Assembly (NCBI GenBank): GCA_001972305.1
Contig: BDDD01000901.1
Span: 372,001-436,000 of the forward strand
Direction of reading: 5' to 3'
Origin: Cephalotus follicularis
Lineage: Eukaryota; Streptophyta; Magnoliopsida; Oxalidales; Cephalotaceae
Length of the DNA stretch: 64,000 bases
Below the pieces are notes generated by a model. That model saw nothing but the letters and a program-made list of their open reading frames with translations. It did no database searches and had not been told where the DNA came from. The translations under genes were made by a program, and so were the position numbers. This document shows, piece by piece, positions 46,435 through 59,436 of the stretch (positions within the stretch are counted from its first letter, which is position 1; every line of letters starts with the position of its first letter).

Positions 46435-47708
46435 AGAGAACAATTATTGTGATGAGTAAGTTTGCTAACTGAGACTAATCTAGAGGGAAATTTTGGAATA
46501 TTTAAGATAAATAATAAATGCAATGAAGAAGTAGGAGAAATGTTACCAATACCATCTATGAGAATAGGACTACGATCAACAATACGAACTGAAAAATTAT
46601 TTAATTGACGAAAAGATTATAATGACAATGGAGACATGTGATCTGAAGCACTGGAGTCTATAATCTAATGATATCCAGAAGCTAAGAAAACATTACCTAA
46701 CTGAGCTGAGTTAGTTGAAGGCTGAGATAACAACTGTCGAAGAGCACGATATTCCTCAGGAGAAAAAGAAACACAATCACTAGTAGTCGACCCAGAAGTA
46801 GAAGCCGAAGGTGTAGCAGAAATAGTCACAAAGGTTTGATGTGCTGAAGTGGGGTTCGAAGGATTTTGATTCTGCAGTTTCCAACAATACTCAACTGTGT
46901 GGTTATTCTAGTGACAATGTGTACAATACCTTTGACCTTGACTGCCCCCCTCAGTCATGACCACGGCCACGAGAAGGAAAACCACCACGATTCTGAGAAA
47001 ATCTAGGACCCTGACCACGAGATGGGCTTGAGCAAGAGCAGTAGAAGAATCAACCAGCCAAGGAGTGGGAACAGGACCCAAATTAATAGTCACATATGCA
47101 AAAGTATGTGATGGAATAGTCGCTAGAATATGACTGCAGACAGTCTCTAAATGTGGCATCACATTACCAAGAGCAAGTATAACTAGCAGCGTCTCTCGCA
47201 GCTGTAAAGTAACGACAATATCAGATGAAATAGGTTGATACAATTTCCATTCTTCAAGATGTTGACGAAAACAAGACATGTAAGCATGAACATCACCATC
47301 TTGCTTGGTGTCAAGAATATCTCGCCATTGATCGTAAAGATTCTGCATGTTATTAGCAATTGAAAACAAATCATGCAAAGTAGTCCACATATCCTTTGTA
47401 GTATCTAGAAAAGTAATAGATCGAACAATATCAAGAGCACAACTGTTAGTGATAAGGCCACAAATCAAATCATCATCACATTTCCACGTTTCATAATCAA
47501 GATCAATGGTAGGAGGAGGTGAATTTGTAAAATGATGTTTCTTTCTTTTAGAGTTAAGAAACCAAGATGTAACTTGTGCCCAAACCAAATGATTACGAGA
47601 TCTAACCAGTTTATTAGAGGTGATGCAATGAGTATTTCTAATTTCAGGTGATGCATCAGATTTACGTAGAGTTGTGCTATTATTAGATGTACCCGTAGTC
47701 AAAGACAT
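46435..47708 (-). pseudogene. Copia gag and protease start, split from its integrase
   Basis: On the minus strand gag starts at about 47708 (MSLTTGTSNNST) and is open to 46908 with the capsid region DTTKDMWTTLHDLFSIAN and SCFRQHLEEWKLYQP. A knuckle, CTHCH followed by NNHTVEYC, has a stop within it. Further on the protease reads DSSASDHMS, where DSGASDHMS is the expected active site, so the glycine is changed. The reading ends at 46435 where the nest begins and resumes at 28091. This belongs to a different Copia lineage from the two Sirevirus-like elements. Confidence 0.75.
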
Positions 47709-48251
47709 AATGAGAAGAAGGAAACTCATATCAGAAGTATACCATATCACAATAGGTCAAAACTAGACCCCAAAAAGACCAAATTAGATCTCAAAAAGAG
47801 ACGTCGTGGCAAAACAGACGCTTCACGACTTCATTTTAACACCAAATCACGAGAAAGAGATGAGCAATATCAGCAACGTAAAGTTCAGAGAGAGAGCAAT
47901 ATCATCCGGATCGGCGCTGAAACAATGGATTTCATCGCCAGAGATGCCGAACAACGCTCAAAACAATGGCTCCTGGTGCGATCGACGTTGGAGATGAAGA
48001 GCTTGAGCACCAGAGAAGCTGACTTTAGTGCCAGAGAAGACAATTGGCACTGGAGATGACTTGAGTGCCGCGAGATGTTGCCATCCGGAGAGTTCGATCG
48101 GTGATAAGAACGCCGGAGAAGAGGACAGCGGCCCTAGGTTAAGGATGAACAATGGTTCTAGGGTAAAACACCAGGGTTTCTTTTTTCTTTTCTTTTTTTG
48201 GTTTTTTTTCTTTTTTTCTGATGGGAAAACTTGGTTCTTGCTCTAATAACA

Positions 48252-48468
48252 TGTCAAAGGTAAAAAGCAAGAAGAATTCCATATATTGATCTGGTTTAGT
48301 ACATATATTTATAAGAGCTAGTATACTTAGTCCCTACACATACAATTAATTAAGAATTTCGTATTTCCTAAAATACAATGTTGTGTTTCCTTTAATAAAA
48401 CTAAAGGCATACAATCATGTCTTCACAAATCATCAAGAACAATAAATAAGAAAAAATAAAACCTAACA
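48252..48468 (-). mobile_element. 5' LTR of the interrupted Copia element
   Basis: 217 bp. On the minus strand it starts TGTTAGGTTTTA and ends CCTTTGACA. On the same strand it is followed by a PBS-like TGTTATTAGAGC (about 48239-48250), close to TGGTATCAGAGC, and by a 5' leader to the gag ATG at 47708. The 3' LTR is not in the window because the element is truncated near 27480. Confidence 0.6.
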
Positions 48469-49285
48469 ATAATAACAACAAGAATCTCAAATTTTCCTTT
48501 CATCCAGGTGGTCTCCAATCGTGAGTGGAAGAATCCTAAAAGCAGGTAAACAATATTAATCAGTAATACTTAAAAATCCAAAAAAAAAATGTATATGACA
48601 ATTACACAGATTACCTTGGACAAATTTTTAGCAAAATCAACGCCTTGTCACATGGCAGTATATATTTGTGCCACTCAAGTTCCAAGTAACAGTTTTATGG
48701 ACCTTCATACCATAATACCCTTTGCCTCCAAAAGCTAGAAGAAGTGATGGATGAATGGACATGCTAGAAGAATATAGTCGACCTCAAATCTCCTTATTAA
48801 GGTCAGGTAACACCATGTGTAAAAAATTCTTAAACTTCACCTATAATTTCAGTATTTTGCCGAGAAAGTGAGAAGCATTCTAAACACACTGCATTAATTT
48901 TTTTTTTTTTGAATTAGGAGAATTTAGTCAAAATGCTCTACTCTTATTTGATGTACTTCTTTGGTTTAGATGCGTAAAAGAGGAGAAACCAATGCAAGGT
49001 TTTAAAAGAGGATTCAAAGGAATTAGGACCCAACGGAGTTGAGATTATATGACAACAACATGTGACAAGGAGATAATCATGAACCTGTAGGGAAAATGGG
49101 TACCAAACTTGTGAATAAATATTAAGATTATATAAACTTATTAAGATCACAAACCTGTGAATAAATATTAATGTCTTCACCCACTCCACAGGTGGATGTT
49201 AGTAATATGTTACCCCTCATTTCATCACAAAAAAATGCAAAGAACTTGTGTCCATTTTGAGGGGGTCGGATCTCCAAATATACAC
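48469..49285. other. Intergenic sequence, no confident gene
   Basis: AT-rich. The minus strand between about 48720 and 48610 is open without stops (GGKGYYGMK...TVTWNLSGTNIYC) and ends near a possible donor site. A further exon-like block ends near 48500. I do not recognise the protein, and the two blocks are not in a consistent frame, so this may be a gene relic or chance. Confidence 0.25.
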
Positions 49286-50524
49286 TTTTTTTTTTCTTTT
49301 TTGAACAATTGGATAGTATATTATTGGATAAAAATACAACCTACTGCGTCACACATGTTTACAAAAAAGGACTAGTGGACTCAAAAAATCAAATGTGGAA
49401 CAACCACGCAAAATGCACAAAACACCAAAATAGAGACAGCAGTTGAACACAATGACTTAAGAACCCAAAGCCTAACTATAGGTGCCTAGGAGCATCTAAA
49501 ACATTACACCCATCACATGACAAGGAAACCTGGACATATGGCTAAAAACCAATATCCAATAGAGCACAGCACATGACTATCATTATTCCAGCACATGGAT
49601 TGCGCCCATAGAAGCCATACCCGACTGCCAAGGCGCACTTCGAACCAACATATGCCTGGGCGAGAGACCACTGCACTCTTCGCCCCAGCCGGTGCTGAAG
49701 ATCCGAGGCATCACTCCATCCTGCTCATCCACGTCAGTGGCATATATGAGCAACACCTGCATACATACCCACCAGCCCAAAAGTACTGTAATGCCCCAAA
49801 CCCCAAGGGTTAACCCTCAAGGTTTGACGCACTACTAACAGTATCATTCATTATCCAATATTCAGCAGAAATTAAAAACTTTTAACAATATAATAATGCA
49901 TGCGAAATAAATTCAATTAAATATCATTTGCGCGGATAAATCCAGTGTTATACAATACTGTTCATAAAAAGCTCTGCCACATGTCGGCAGGTCAAGAAAT
50001 ACAATATTCAAAAATATAAATAGGTTGGTCGTCGATTTGCTATGGAGGAGACTCACCCTGGGCTTCAATCCTCGGCTAACTGCGAAGCTCCACCTGTACC
50101 TGACCCATTACATTAAAATGCAATGGGTCAGCGACCACTGATCGTGTAGGAACTACCACCATGCATTTATGAATGCAAATGCAGCAAGCATATGCAATGC
50201 AAATGAGATGCAATAATAACGGCACAGTATAACGCTTCATCATTTGCTACTAGCAATCAATAACAGTACGATCCATTCCTTAACAGTCATTCACAATCAT
50301 TAACCATCAGAATAAATCCTTCCTCGGCATCCCCTACTGAAGGAGGAGCAATAACGCACTCCAGACGTTAAGGAAGAGGATCCGGGACAGGAATAATCAT
50401 TACAATTTAGGCAGACCGGTTCCTCGGGTTCCTCGGCCGTAGGAAGAGCAATATACGCGCTCTAGGCGTTATAGGCAGAGGAGAGGAACATAAACATTAT
50501 ACAGTATCAATAACAGTCATTGTG

Positions 50525-50694
50525 GCTCATCTCGGTCGATGATCCGTCGGCTCATCTCAGTTGGTGATCCGTCGGCTCATCTCGGCCGGTGATCCATTGG
50601 GCTATCTCGGTGATCCACCAGGCTCATCTCGAAGATAGCCTTACCGGCTCATCTCGGTCGGTGATCCCGTAGGCTCATCTCGGTTGGTGATCCG
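50525..50694. repeat. About 25-bp minisatellite, seven units
   Basis: Consensus GGCTCATCTCGGTTGGTGAT followed by CCGTC. Units vary by a few substitutions, and one is shortened. Related LTR families have unrelated minisatellites in similar positions. Confidence 0.8.
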
Positions 50695-51009
50695 GTACAA
50701 TACAGTACATTACATTAACATTCACTAACATTTTAATAACACCGCATTAATATTACATTAACATTATCAATACAGTAACATTACATTACGAGGTCTGCCT
50801 TAATACCCTTTTCTTTTTATCACTCCATAATGTACTAGACTTATCATTTATGTTTCTCTGTACTTATCACTAATTCACTATCTCTTACTTCACTCATTAC
50901 TACTGTACTCATCATTAATATATATGCATATATTCCTTTCTTATGTACAATACTCAGCCTTGAGTATAATACGTTGCAACCTTAGAGCTCAGCCACGTTT
51001 CAAAGCCTG

Positions 51010-52110
51010 CAATGCGTTGTTTGGTACATAATTCGTGCATCACAGAGAGGCATGCTCGGGTATGAGATACATGGCAGCCATGAGCACTGCACGGGTGCAT
51101 CCTCGGATGCGTACCAACACAGGCTAAGGTGCATTACCCTGGTGCGTCCTCGGGCACCTGACCTGCTCGGACACAGGCTAAGGTCCATTTGTGAGGCGAG
51201 GATGCTGGCAGAGAAATGGAGAGTTCCGTACTTGTCCATCTCAGCGCCATTACAGGGGAGAACCAGGATGTGTTGCATGCTCAGTGCTATGCCCGTTCAC
51301 CTTTGAGCGTCATCTCTGCATGCTTGGTACGCATGCAGAGGAGAGTTTGGATTCCTCGGCACATGGTTTCTCGGGACACCTGGCTCCTCTACGGTGGCGC
51401 TCGGTAATGGATGCTTGGCACCGTGGATCCTCGGACGTGGGAGCTCTGCACTTGGCACCTCGGCAGTTGATGCTCAGCACCGTAGAGACACCTTGGCGTT
51501 ATAACAGGGGACGAGCTCATAAGCGTCCATGACAGGGGGCATGCTTGGCAGTGCACTTTGGCAGAGGACGAGCTCGGGTGAAGGACAAGCTCGACATTAG
51601 CATTCTCGGCACGTTGGCGCCTCCGACACCTGTAGTGAACGGGGCGCATGGCAGAGGACAATGGCGTCCTCTGCGCATGGTATCCTCGGCACAAAACAGG
51701 AAATGGATATGCTGCCCTTCTCGGATGTATAGCAGGCTATGGATACACTTCAATGGGGAGGTGAGCTCGACGCCTGCAGAACAGTGGAGAGCTCGGCGCC
51801 ATTGCTCGGCCTCGGGTGCATGGTGCACAGCTCGAGAGCAAGCCACCTTGGGTGTATGCTCAGACGCGTACGTGGCATCGCTTGGGCGCCATCTCGGAAG
51901 CAGTCCTCGGTCGCATAGAACAGGAAGAGAGCTCGGCGCATTGCATTTCATGCCTAGGCGCACATGGCACCCCGGCACATGGCGTTGTGCGCTCAGGTAC
52001 GTCCATGTTGGTGAGCTCAGCGTGCAGGGAGCGCACGCACATGGAGAGCTCGTGTGGATGCATGCTGGGGATGTTGCTTGGTTTATGCAGTATGGCATAT
52101 AGCCATTCGT
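51010..52110. repeat. Irregular CTCGG/GAGCTC-rich array with hairpins
   Basis: More than twenty copies of short words around CTCGGCAC or GAGCTCGG at irregular intervals of roughly 20-50 bp. Dyads include GCATCC-TC-GGATGC and a perfect 10-bp stem, CTCTGCATGC (51314-51323) with its complement at 51331-51340 over a 7-base loop. GC content is clearly above the flanks. The spacing is not the fixed 21 bp of the other arrays. Confidence 0.55.
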
Positions 52111-53095
52111 TTAGGAGGAAGCTAAGATATATATATATATATCATGTTGTCACTGCTCGGCCACCTCACATTAATGATATGGCCATAGCACACATTCCCC
52201 TATTCCCTTTGTACACAGTATTATTAATCCGACATCCATCAAGTGCAAAGGACCATCAATTTCATTCTAGCTAGAACCAATATATATATATATTTGCAAG
52301 GAAACACAGATACTGAGTAGGTAGTAGCACCTACCTCAATCCGACGAGTTTGTTGCACAAATTCCTTTGCTCAACACACTTCCTTCAATTGCTCCTTGTC
52401 TCCACTGGCTCTTCATCCTTGGCTCCAGAGAGTTCCTCTCTCCCTGTCTCCTTCTCTCGAATTGCCAACCCCTCACCACACTCTCCTTTCTCCTTATATA
52501 GCCAGTAAGTAACACTCTAGAATTTCCTATACAAGTCTACCATTTTCCTTACTAATTCGGGCCTGGTGGGGTTAAATGATTGGCCCAACATTTCCTTTCT
52601 CTATTCCACCATAAATCAGCCCAATACCAATAATCACACTTCCAGGCCCAAAAAGCAATATCAAAAATATATATTAGGCCCAAATACCCTTTATTTATAA
52701 CAGAATCATATTTTGGGCCCATTTTTCATTTCTTCTCCTTTAAACAATTTCGGTCCAGTCCAAAGGTCAGTCTTTTATATAATAAAATTCCGGACATTAC
52801 AAGTACACCTAACGCGCACTGCATGTCGCCGGCTCACTAGCTAGCCCAGCGGCGTTGAACCATCCAAGGAAAGCAGAGACAGGGGTAGATTCCATTTTGA
52901 GAAAAGATCCATGTTCATCTGATTGTCAACCACATGGGAGAGACCCCTGCACTTGCCATCAATGTTCGCCCTAATTGCACGAACCAGATTTTCATAGTTG
53001 CGGAAAGAGTTGTTGAAGAGCCGGTTGTTGCGTTCAATCCAGTAGTGGTACACAACTACAGCTAAAGTGAGCTTAGTAATGTTGATGTATTTATC

Positions 53096-54991
53096 TGTAT
53101 AGAGATGTAAGTGTGTATGACTTAAAATATTACACCTTTCGTATCAAGTTACGTTTGGAATAATCCGTAGTGTTGCCTCCAACTGTCACACTTTTATTTA
53201 TGCTAGGGTCTCGCCTTATTATAGGCTTTAGTCCATATAGGTCCATGTCTTAGGTCTTCATTTATTGGGCTTATATTAAAACATATTAGTTAGATACTCA
53301 AGTATCCAATAATTACTCCATATCTTAAAGGTCCAACCTCTGAATACACCAAACCGATTCCTTCCCCCAACCAGAGCATGACCTCCTAAACCCACGTCAA
53401 GACAGGAAATGGTTCCACATATACACTTCAAGGGTGATTTAGTTCCAAACTAAAAATTGGGGTTATTAAGGTGTCCACACTGCTAATATTAAGACTATAT
53501 GAGCATAAAACAGGTAAAGTGAATATTTCACGAAAAATGCCAAACACTCGTCACTGGAATCTAACTCCTTTACTGACTTGAAGCTAGGACTCAGTGCTGA
53601 GATGCTGCAACACATCACACCAACTATAGTAATTTTAAACTGCAAAACACACACCCACAAAATAACCCAATATCAAAATCAACATAACACTGTAATGGAA
53701 ACTGGAAAGAAAGAGTATACTTGGAGATTGAAAATGTAGATCATGAAAAAACAAGAAATGAAAATAATTGGACAAAGGTTTCACACTAATTTTTTTTTTT
53801 TTTTTTTTTTTTGATGTTCTCAACAATGAAACCAACAATTGGAGAAAGGTTATAGAGAAAATCCAATTGATGGCTATGGAGAAATGTTTTATGGTAACTG
53901 GTGCATTTGAGAGAGAGAGAGAGAGAGTGAGTGATGTTTGGTAGGATAATTGAGTGAAGAGACAAGTGCAATAAATTTTATCTTGGAAGTTAGAGAGGGA
54001 AAAAGATTTAATTGACAAGAAGAAGATTTGATTTTAATTTTATAAGATGACATGGATTAATGTGTTAATTTAGTTAAATATTTTTAACTAAATGCATAGT
54101 TACGTGATACGTTCAGACCATACAAGAATTTCTTGATGTTAGTAACGTTGTTAGCATACAATACAGCCTGTTATGTTAGTGTGCAGTTAGTATATGGTCA
54201 TTACCACACGGTTGTCATATTCATTATATAACAGTTACAAATCTCCGTATTTACCTGTCCTATAAATTGATCCTCTATGTACCTTTTACATAGGCACAGA
54301 AATATAAAAAACATATTTCGTACAATGAGTCTGTTTTACCAGAGGACTGAAAATGAGTTTAAAAGTCATCATAATTAACCTTTTACTTTTAAAAAAAAAT
54401 TTACTTATAATTAAAATTAAAATTTAGAAGACTACAATTTTTACTTTTTAAATTTACATAAATTTTATGAAAACCACACAAAAATTAAAATATGAAATTC
54501 CATAACTTTTACTTTTAACTTGAAAAAAATATAAAAATAAAATAAAATATAAGTAAATTTCAAAAAACACAAACTGTAATTTTTCAAAAACATCTCAAAT
54601 ATTAATCTCCCCTTGCAAAATCATATATTGTGAATCCATACAATTTTACAAAGCAATCATCCAAGCAATTGTCAACACCACTTGAATACTTAGGAAAGTA
54701 GCATTTATTTCAAAAAAATCAGCCTGTGATTCATTTCCAACTTCCGCTGTGTGGTTCATTCAAGAAACAAAAGACCAATAGAAGGGTTGAAGCCCAAGCT
54801 TTTGCTAAACATCCAAAGGAACGTTACAAATTTCATGACCACAACCGGTCAAATATCAAGTAAAAAAATAAGCTCACATCCTTGCTTTTATCATCTGATA
54901 AGATTCAGTGGCTTTCAGCAATTGAAATTCATCAGGGTACCAAAAACTATGATGAGTATGATGAGTTGGAACAGGCGTTATCTAGATTTCT
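53096..54991. other. Intergenic region downstream of the succinyl-CoA ligase gene
   Basis: AT-rich sequence between the LINE relic and the stop codon of the host gene. It has a poly(T) run at about 53791-53812 and a GA microsatellite at about 53911-53930. The 3' UTR of the host gene should lie just below 54992. No other gene is recognised. Confidence 0.5.
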
Positions 54992-57954
54992 TTAACTAGC
55001 TGCTGCTTTTACTGCTTTCTCTGCAGCATCATCCAGATCTTCTGCCGTTATTAATGCCATACCACTTTCCTGCAGACCCAATTAGTGACCAACATTATTA
55101 TTTCAGACAATGCTCTAATTCGATTATGATCACTAATCAGTAATCTAAAGACATAACCAAGACTGTGATCTTTGATATCAGATCAGGCGTCACAATACCT
55201 TCAGAATCCTCTTTCCTTGGTCAACGTTGGTGCCCTCAAGACGAACCACCACTGGCACTTTAAGTGCAACCTTCAAAACAATAGCAGTAATTACTTTTAC
55301 AACCAGTGGGAAGGCAATAAATTTTCACCAACCGAAGTCAAATAAGTGTGGATGGCAACGACATGGGTGGCGCCGAATATGCCATTCCCCATCCCCGTTA
55401 ATTTTATCTTTTTACCCATCCTTATCCCACCTCCGTTACAGGAATAGCGGAAAATCCTCATCCCCTCACCATGGAGATAAATAAATCTCCATCTTCCTTC
55501 TATATTGCAATAAAAATATAAAAAAAATAATAACTCAAAAAATTAATTTTTTATTCATTAAAATAGCAACTTAAAAAGAATATTTTAAAATTTTTTTTAA
55601 TTATGTGATGAAATGCATATAAACGAAGGTATTTCTATAAATTTTAAACAAATAAATGTATAAATATATTTAATTCATAAAGATTGATTACGCAGACAGG
55701 TAGGAGGGGTCGGGGAGGGAAAGAGGCTATCCCCCTTTGGATCCCCACTTCCAGGGATTTTTTTAATCCCTGTCCCTATTCTTTTCGAATAATCCCTGTC
55801 CCATACGGGGAGGGGGTCAAGCCGAATCCCCACTTTTTCCCATATAATTGCCATCCTTAAATTGTTCTAATCAAATTTGAAATCTAGAAAGAAAATCAAT
55901 ATATAAAGTCTCTTCTCCTAAATCTTAATAAATAAATAAACAAATTCAATTTCTTTTTGAACAAGTAGAAATATCATCTGATGCCATCACCAGATAGTTA
56001 GATGTTTAAGTTGATGACATAAAAGCACTAAGATTTGATGACCAAAAAAGAAACAAAGATGGTGTAGAGCTAAAATGATTTAAACTTGTTTAAAACTGAT
56101 AGGGATCTCACATGTTTCGCAGCATTGACAATTCCACTTGCTATTACATCACATTTCATTATTCCGCCAAATATGTTTACCAAAATTGCTTTCACTTTCT
56201 CATCAGAGGTCAAAATTTTGAATGCCTCAACCACCTGATACACACAACATAAGAGTTACAGAAAAGACAAAAATCAGAAAGGCTGATTGCAGTTCCTGTA
56301 TCATTTTTTTCCCAGGATAGATGGGTCCGACGATAGGGGCTGATAATCCTCCCCTCCCTAAACTTCCCAATCTCGGACGCATATGGATCGCTAGGAGAAT
56401 CAAACTTCCAAAGCATAATGTTCCACTACCAAAAACTAAATCGTTGAGCTAAAAAGAACCCACTTAGAGATTCTAGATGTAAGTCATTACATCAGTGATT
56501 AGAAGAACTAATAAAATAGTAACTACAACCTGCAAGCCAGCGGGTACTTATAAGATTTTATGCCTCAAAAGTAAATTATAATGCTATTGCAAACAGGTCC
56601 AATAGCAATAATCAGCACGATTGGGAAACAGACACAATAATAACAATGGGTAATGGGCAATGCTGTAACAAGAGCAATGAAACCATAACGTATCCTATGC
56701 GTAAATTATTACCTGGCCTTCAGAAGCGTTCCCACCTACATCAAGGAAATTGGCAGGAGTTCCACCATGCAGCTTAATTATATCCATTGTAGCCATTGCT
56801 AACCCTGCACCATTTACCATGCAACCAATTTCTCCCTCTAATCCAATATAATTTAAATCAGCTTTTGCAGCAGTCACCTGCCAGTGCCAGAATATAAAAA
56901 TCACAATGCAATAACGACAAAGCACTAAATCAACGTCATTTAGTCAAAAGATCATCCACACAAACTACAAGAACTAATAGTTTAACATGTTTCAACCTAG
57001 CATGCTAATTTTTTTTCTTTCTAAGTCAAAAGATAACTGTCTCCACAAAACCAACTATTAGGTTCCCCTTTCAGGTCACAAGCAATCAGGAACGGTCACT
57101 TGAGATATGTCATAAGAAGACAATGTAGCCAAACCTCTCGAGGATCCTCCTGTGATGGATCGCGAAGAGCAAATATCTCTTTCTGACGAAAAGCAGCATT
57201 ATCATCAAAGTTCAACTTAGCATCAGCAGCTACTAACTTGTTATCAGCAGTCTCTGCAATGGGATTGATCTGCTCAACAAAATAAGATATACTGAGGGAG
57301 GAGAAATAAACACACAAATGTCCCAAAACAGATGACCAATATATCTCATCAACTAGCATGAAATATATATTTCTGAATAGCACTTGCAGTATCTAGAAGT
57401 CAATGCCTACTTCCAACAATGTGCAGTCACTCTTGCAAAACAGCTCATACAATTTCTTCACTTGTTCTATGCAATCATTTCTATCAGCCCCCTTAGGAGC
57501 CAAACCATCAACAACCTTCGCAGCATCTTCATCAGTGATTCCATTGAAAACATCAACAGGTACCTATCAGACATAGAAGATGAATCAGATAAAACTAACA
57601 AGAGAAGAATAACTGTTTTGATGGTCTCGCTAAAAAAAAAGTTGGAGGAAAACAGAAAGACAAACCTTTATAATCATGTCAGGGTATTTTTCAGCAAGGT
57701 CTTCAATGCTGGTTCCCCCCTTTCTACATGCAATTATTAGCTGAGAAACAGGATATGGGAATAAGCATCTTTGATTAGCACAACAATTTTTAACTACATA
57801 AATTTCTCAAACTAACAGCAACATAGAGGAATTAGAACAAACAAGCGAAGACAATGCAGCCAGTTTGATAACATACAGGGCCAGCAGAATTACGATCCAG
57901 AGTGATAGCAAAGTACATCTCATTGACAAGGGACAACTTTTCGCACAAGTAAAC
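54992..57954 (-). CDS. SUCLA: Succinate-CoA ligase [ADP-forming] subunit beta, mitochondrial (3' eight exons)
   Basis: The beta subunit of the TCA-cycle enzyme that converts succinyl-CoA and ADP to succinate, CoA and ATP in the mitochondrial matrix. Exons on the minus strand: 57877-57954, 57666-57740, 57411-57563, 57135-57269, 56713-56877, 56112-56234, 55199-55270 and 54992-55069 with TAA. All are phase 0 with GT/AG borders and total 292 codons, against about 420 in plant homologues. The transit peptide and most of the ATP-grasp part are therefore upstream, beyond 64000. Visible motifs: [49 protein letters not shown], the CoA-ligase signature [18 protein letters not shown] with [28 protein letters not shown] and [14 protein letters not shown]. 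No frameshift or stop is seen, so the gene looks functional. The symbol is the general family name. Confidence 0.93.
55350..55856. mobile_element. Possible MITE in a succinyl-CoA ligase intron
   Basis: Terminal inverted repeats GGATGGCAACGACATGGG (left) and the complement of GGATGGCAATTATATGGG (right) match at 15 of 18 positions. Between them lie G/C-rich ends and an AT-rich centre. It is 507 bp, located in the intron between the exons ending at 56112 and starting at 55270. No clear target duplication was found, so the class (hAT-like is one possibility) remains open. Confidence 0.5.
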
Positions 57955-59014
57955 CTGTGTACATAAAAGGAGTTAGCTGACTTTTGAGCAATAAACTGAT
58001 ACAGAATTATATTTAAGCAAAAAAAAAAAAATGAAAGCAACCCTCCAGTTTTGGCTTCTCTATAAAATTTTATGCTTCTTATCACTTTATAGATACAAAG
58101 ATGGATATTCCTTCATTGTCAATCGAAATTTCCCTGTACCAATGTAAAATGCAATGTCAGATACCAGCCACTTGCCAAGGAGCCTAGCGATATTTGGCCC
58201 AGTTCAGTCTTCACAATATAAAAAAAGCCTAACTAATTTGGCAACTTCCCAAGCCCGCTAGTCAATTTAAGTAAACAAAAAATCTCCCTTTAATATTAAT
58301 AGCAGAACATTATATAGACATGTAATTGCACATATAACATGAAGACCCACCAAACTAGGTTTTGGAAGGAATCTATAAAATGGACTGAACCTAAAAGTTC
58401 ACCATACAGACGAGATAAAATCAATGTTCTTCTATACGATAGGGTACATATATGTGAACACTCAATCTGAGTGCATGTGTGTTAGATATTGCTAGCCTAA
58501 TGAGAAAACTTCATTGTTTTATAATAGAGTAAAATATAAAAAACCCCTCGAGATTTAAACGAGTTAACACTTAACCCCCTATACTTTCAAATATTACATA
58601 TGCCCCCTTAAATTACAATTTATCTTATCGCCGTTATAATATTCTGTTAATTTTTTTAAATTACCCAAAATACCCTCATAAAAAAACAAACACTCCACTT
58701 ACCCAAAGTGTTCGTCTTTCTCAGTAACTTACCATCACTTCATTTTTTTTTCCTTTGGCTAAAATCACACAATAAAGCCACTATAGAGATCAAATCTAAC
58801 TTTTTTCAAGGGGCAGATCCAGATCTTGACTGCGAAATCCACTATCGAGAAGGGCTTGAGGACTGGGCAAGACCTCTCACCTACCCCTTTACTGTGACTT
58901 CACTCTCTAAATATGGCAAGGCATCTTGGAAGCCATGACCGCCATCTGGTTCAAAATCCAAGGCTTTCTTTAAAGAGTGAACTACCCTAATGGCTCCCAA
59001 CTACGTGTTTATTC
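57955..59014. other. Intron sequence between the first visible exon and the LINE
   Basis: No further exon of the succinyl-CoA ligase gene could be found here, and no other gene. A stretch at about 58525-58680, with AAAACCCCTCGAGATTTAAA and several C-runs, has the look of a dispersed non-coding repeat, but no terminal repeats were identified. Confidence 0.4.
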
Positions 59015-59436
59015 TTTTTTTTTTTTTTTTGGATAAAGGTCAGTATATATTAAAGTTGTTAAAAAAAGGGGGTGTATAGGCCTTCCCTTTGCAACATAGG
59101 CTAAAAAACCACACCTATGCAAAAACCAGCAGTTAAAACAGAGGCTGACCAGCTGCTACTATATCACTATCAAAAAAACTGTTCTAAACACTATCTGTGC
59201 GTGTATACTCATTATAAACCTTTGAAAGACACATAAGAAGGAAAGAATCCACATCTTGCTCAAAAGAGAGCAAAGGCCAGCAAGCTTGCCCAAGCCTAGG
59301 AGGCCTGCTAGAGGGCCTACTAAGGATGAGCCTGAAGAGTTACCCAGAAAAAGGACCAAAACACTAACAAGCGGTCACCAGCCTCCATAGGGAGAGCAGA
59401 GGATAAAACCAAGCTGAAGTGCCTCAATCTGGAAAA

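Larger units (their letters stand above)
49787..52801. mobile_element. Solo LTR inserted in the LINE relic
   Basis: It starts TGTAATGCCCC and ends CCGGACATTACA, with a perfect duplication AGTAC at 49782-49786 and 52802-52806. It is 3015 bp with no PBS, PPT or protein domain. It carries a 25-bp minisatellite (50525-50694) and a CTCGG-rich irregular array (51010-52110). Overlapping ORFs of 100-190 codons on both strands in the latter are low-complexity shadows. Confidence 0.88.
49286..53095 (-). mobile_element. 5'-truncated LINE relic, split by a solo LTR
   Basis: A poly(T) tract at 49286-49302 marks the poly(A) tail of a minus-strand LINE. At 52841-53095 the minus strand encodes VVVYHYWIERNNRLFNNSF, the usual C-terminal end of plant L1 ORF2. 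The two parts join once the solo LTR at 49787-52801 is removed. Only the end of ORF2 and the 3' UTR remain, as expected for incomplete target-primed reverse transcription. Confidence 0.65.

Noticed and set aside
51517..52274. Overlapping ORFs of 150-190 codons on both strands
   Set aside because: They lie in the GC-rich word array of a solo LTR, overlap each other in several frames and have no recognisable domain.
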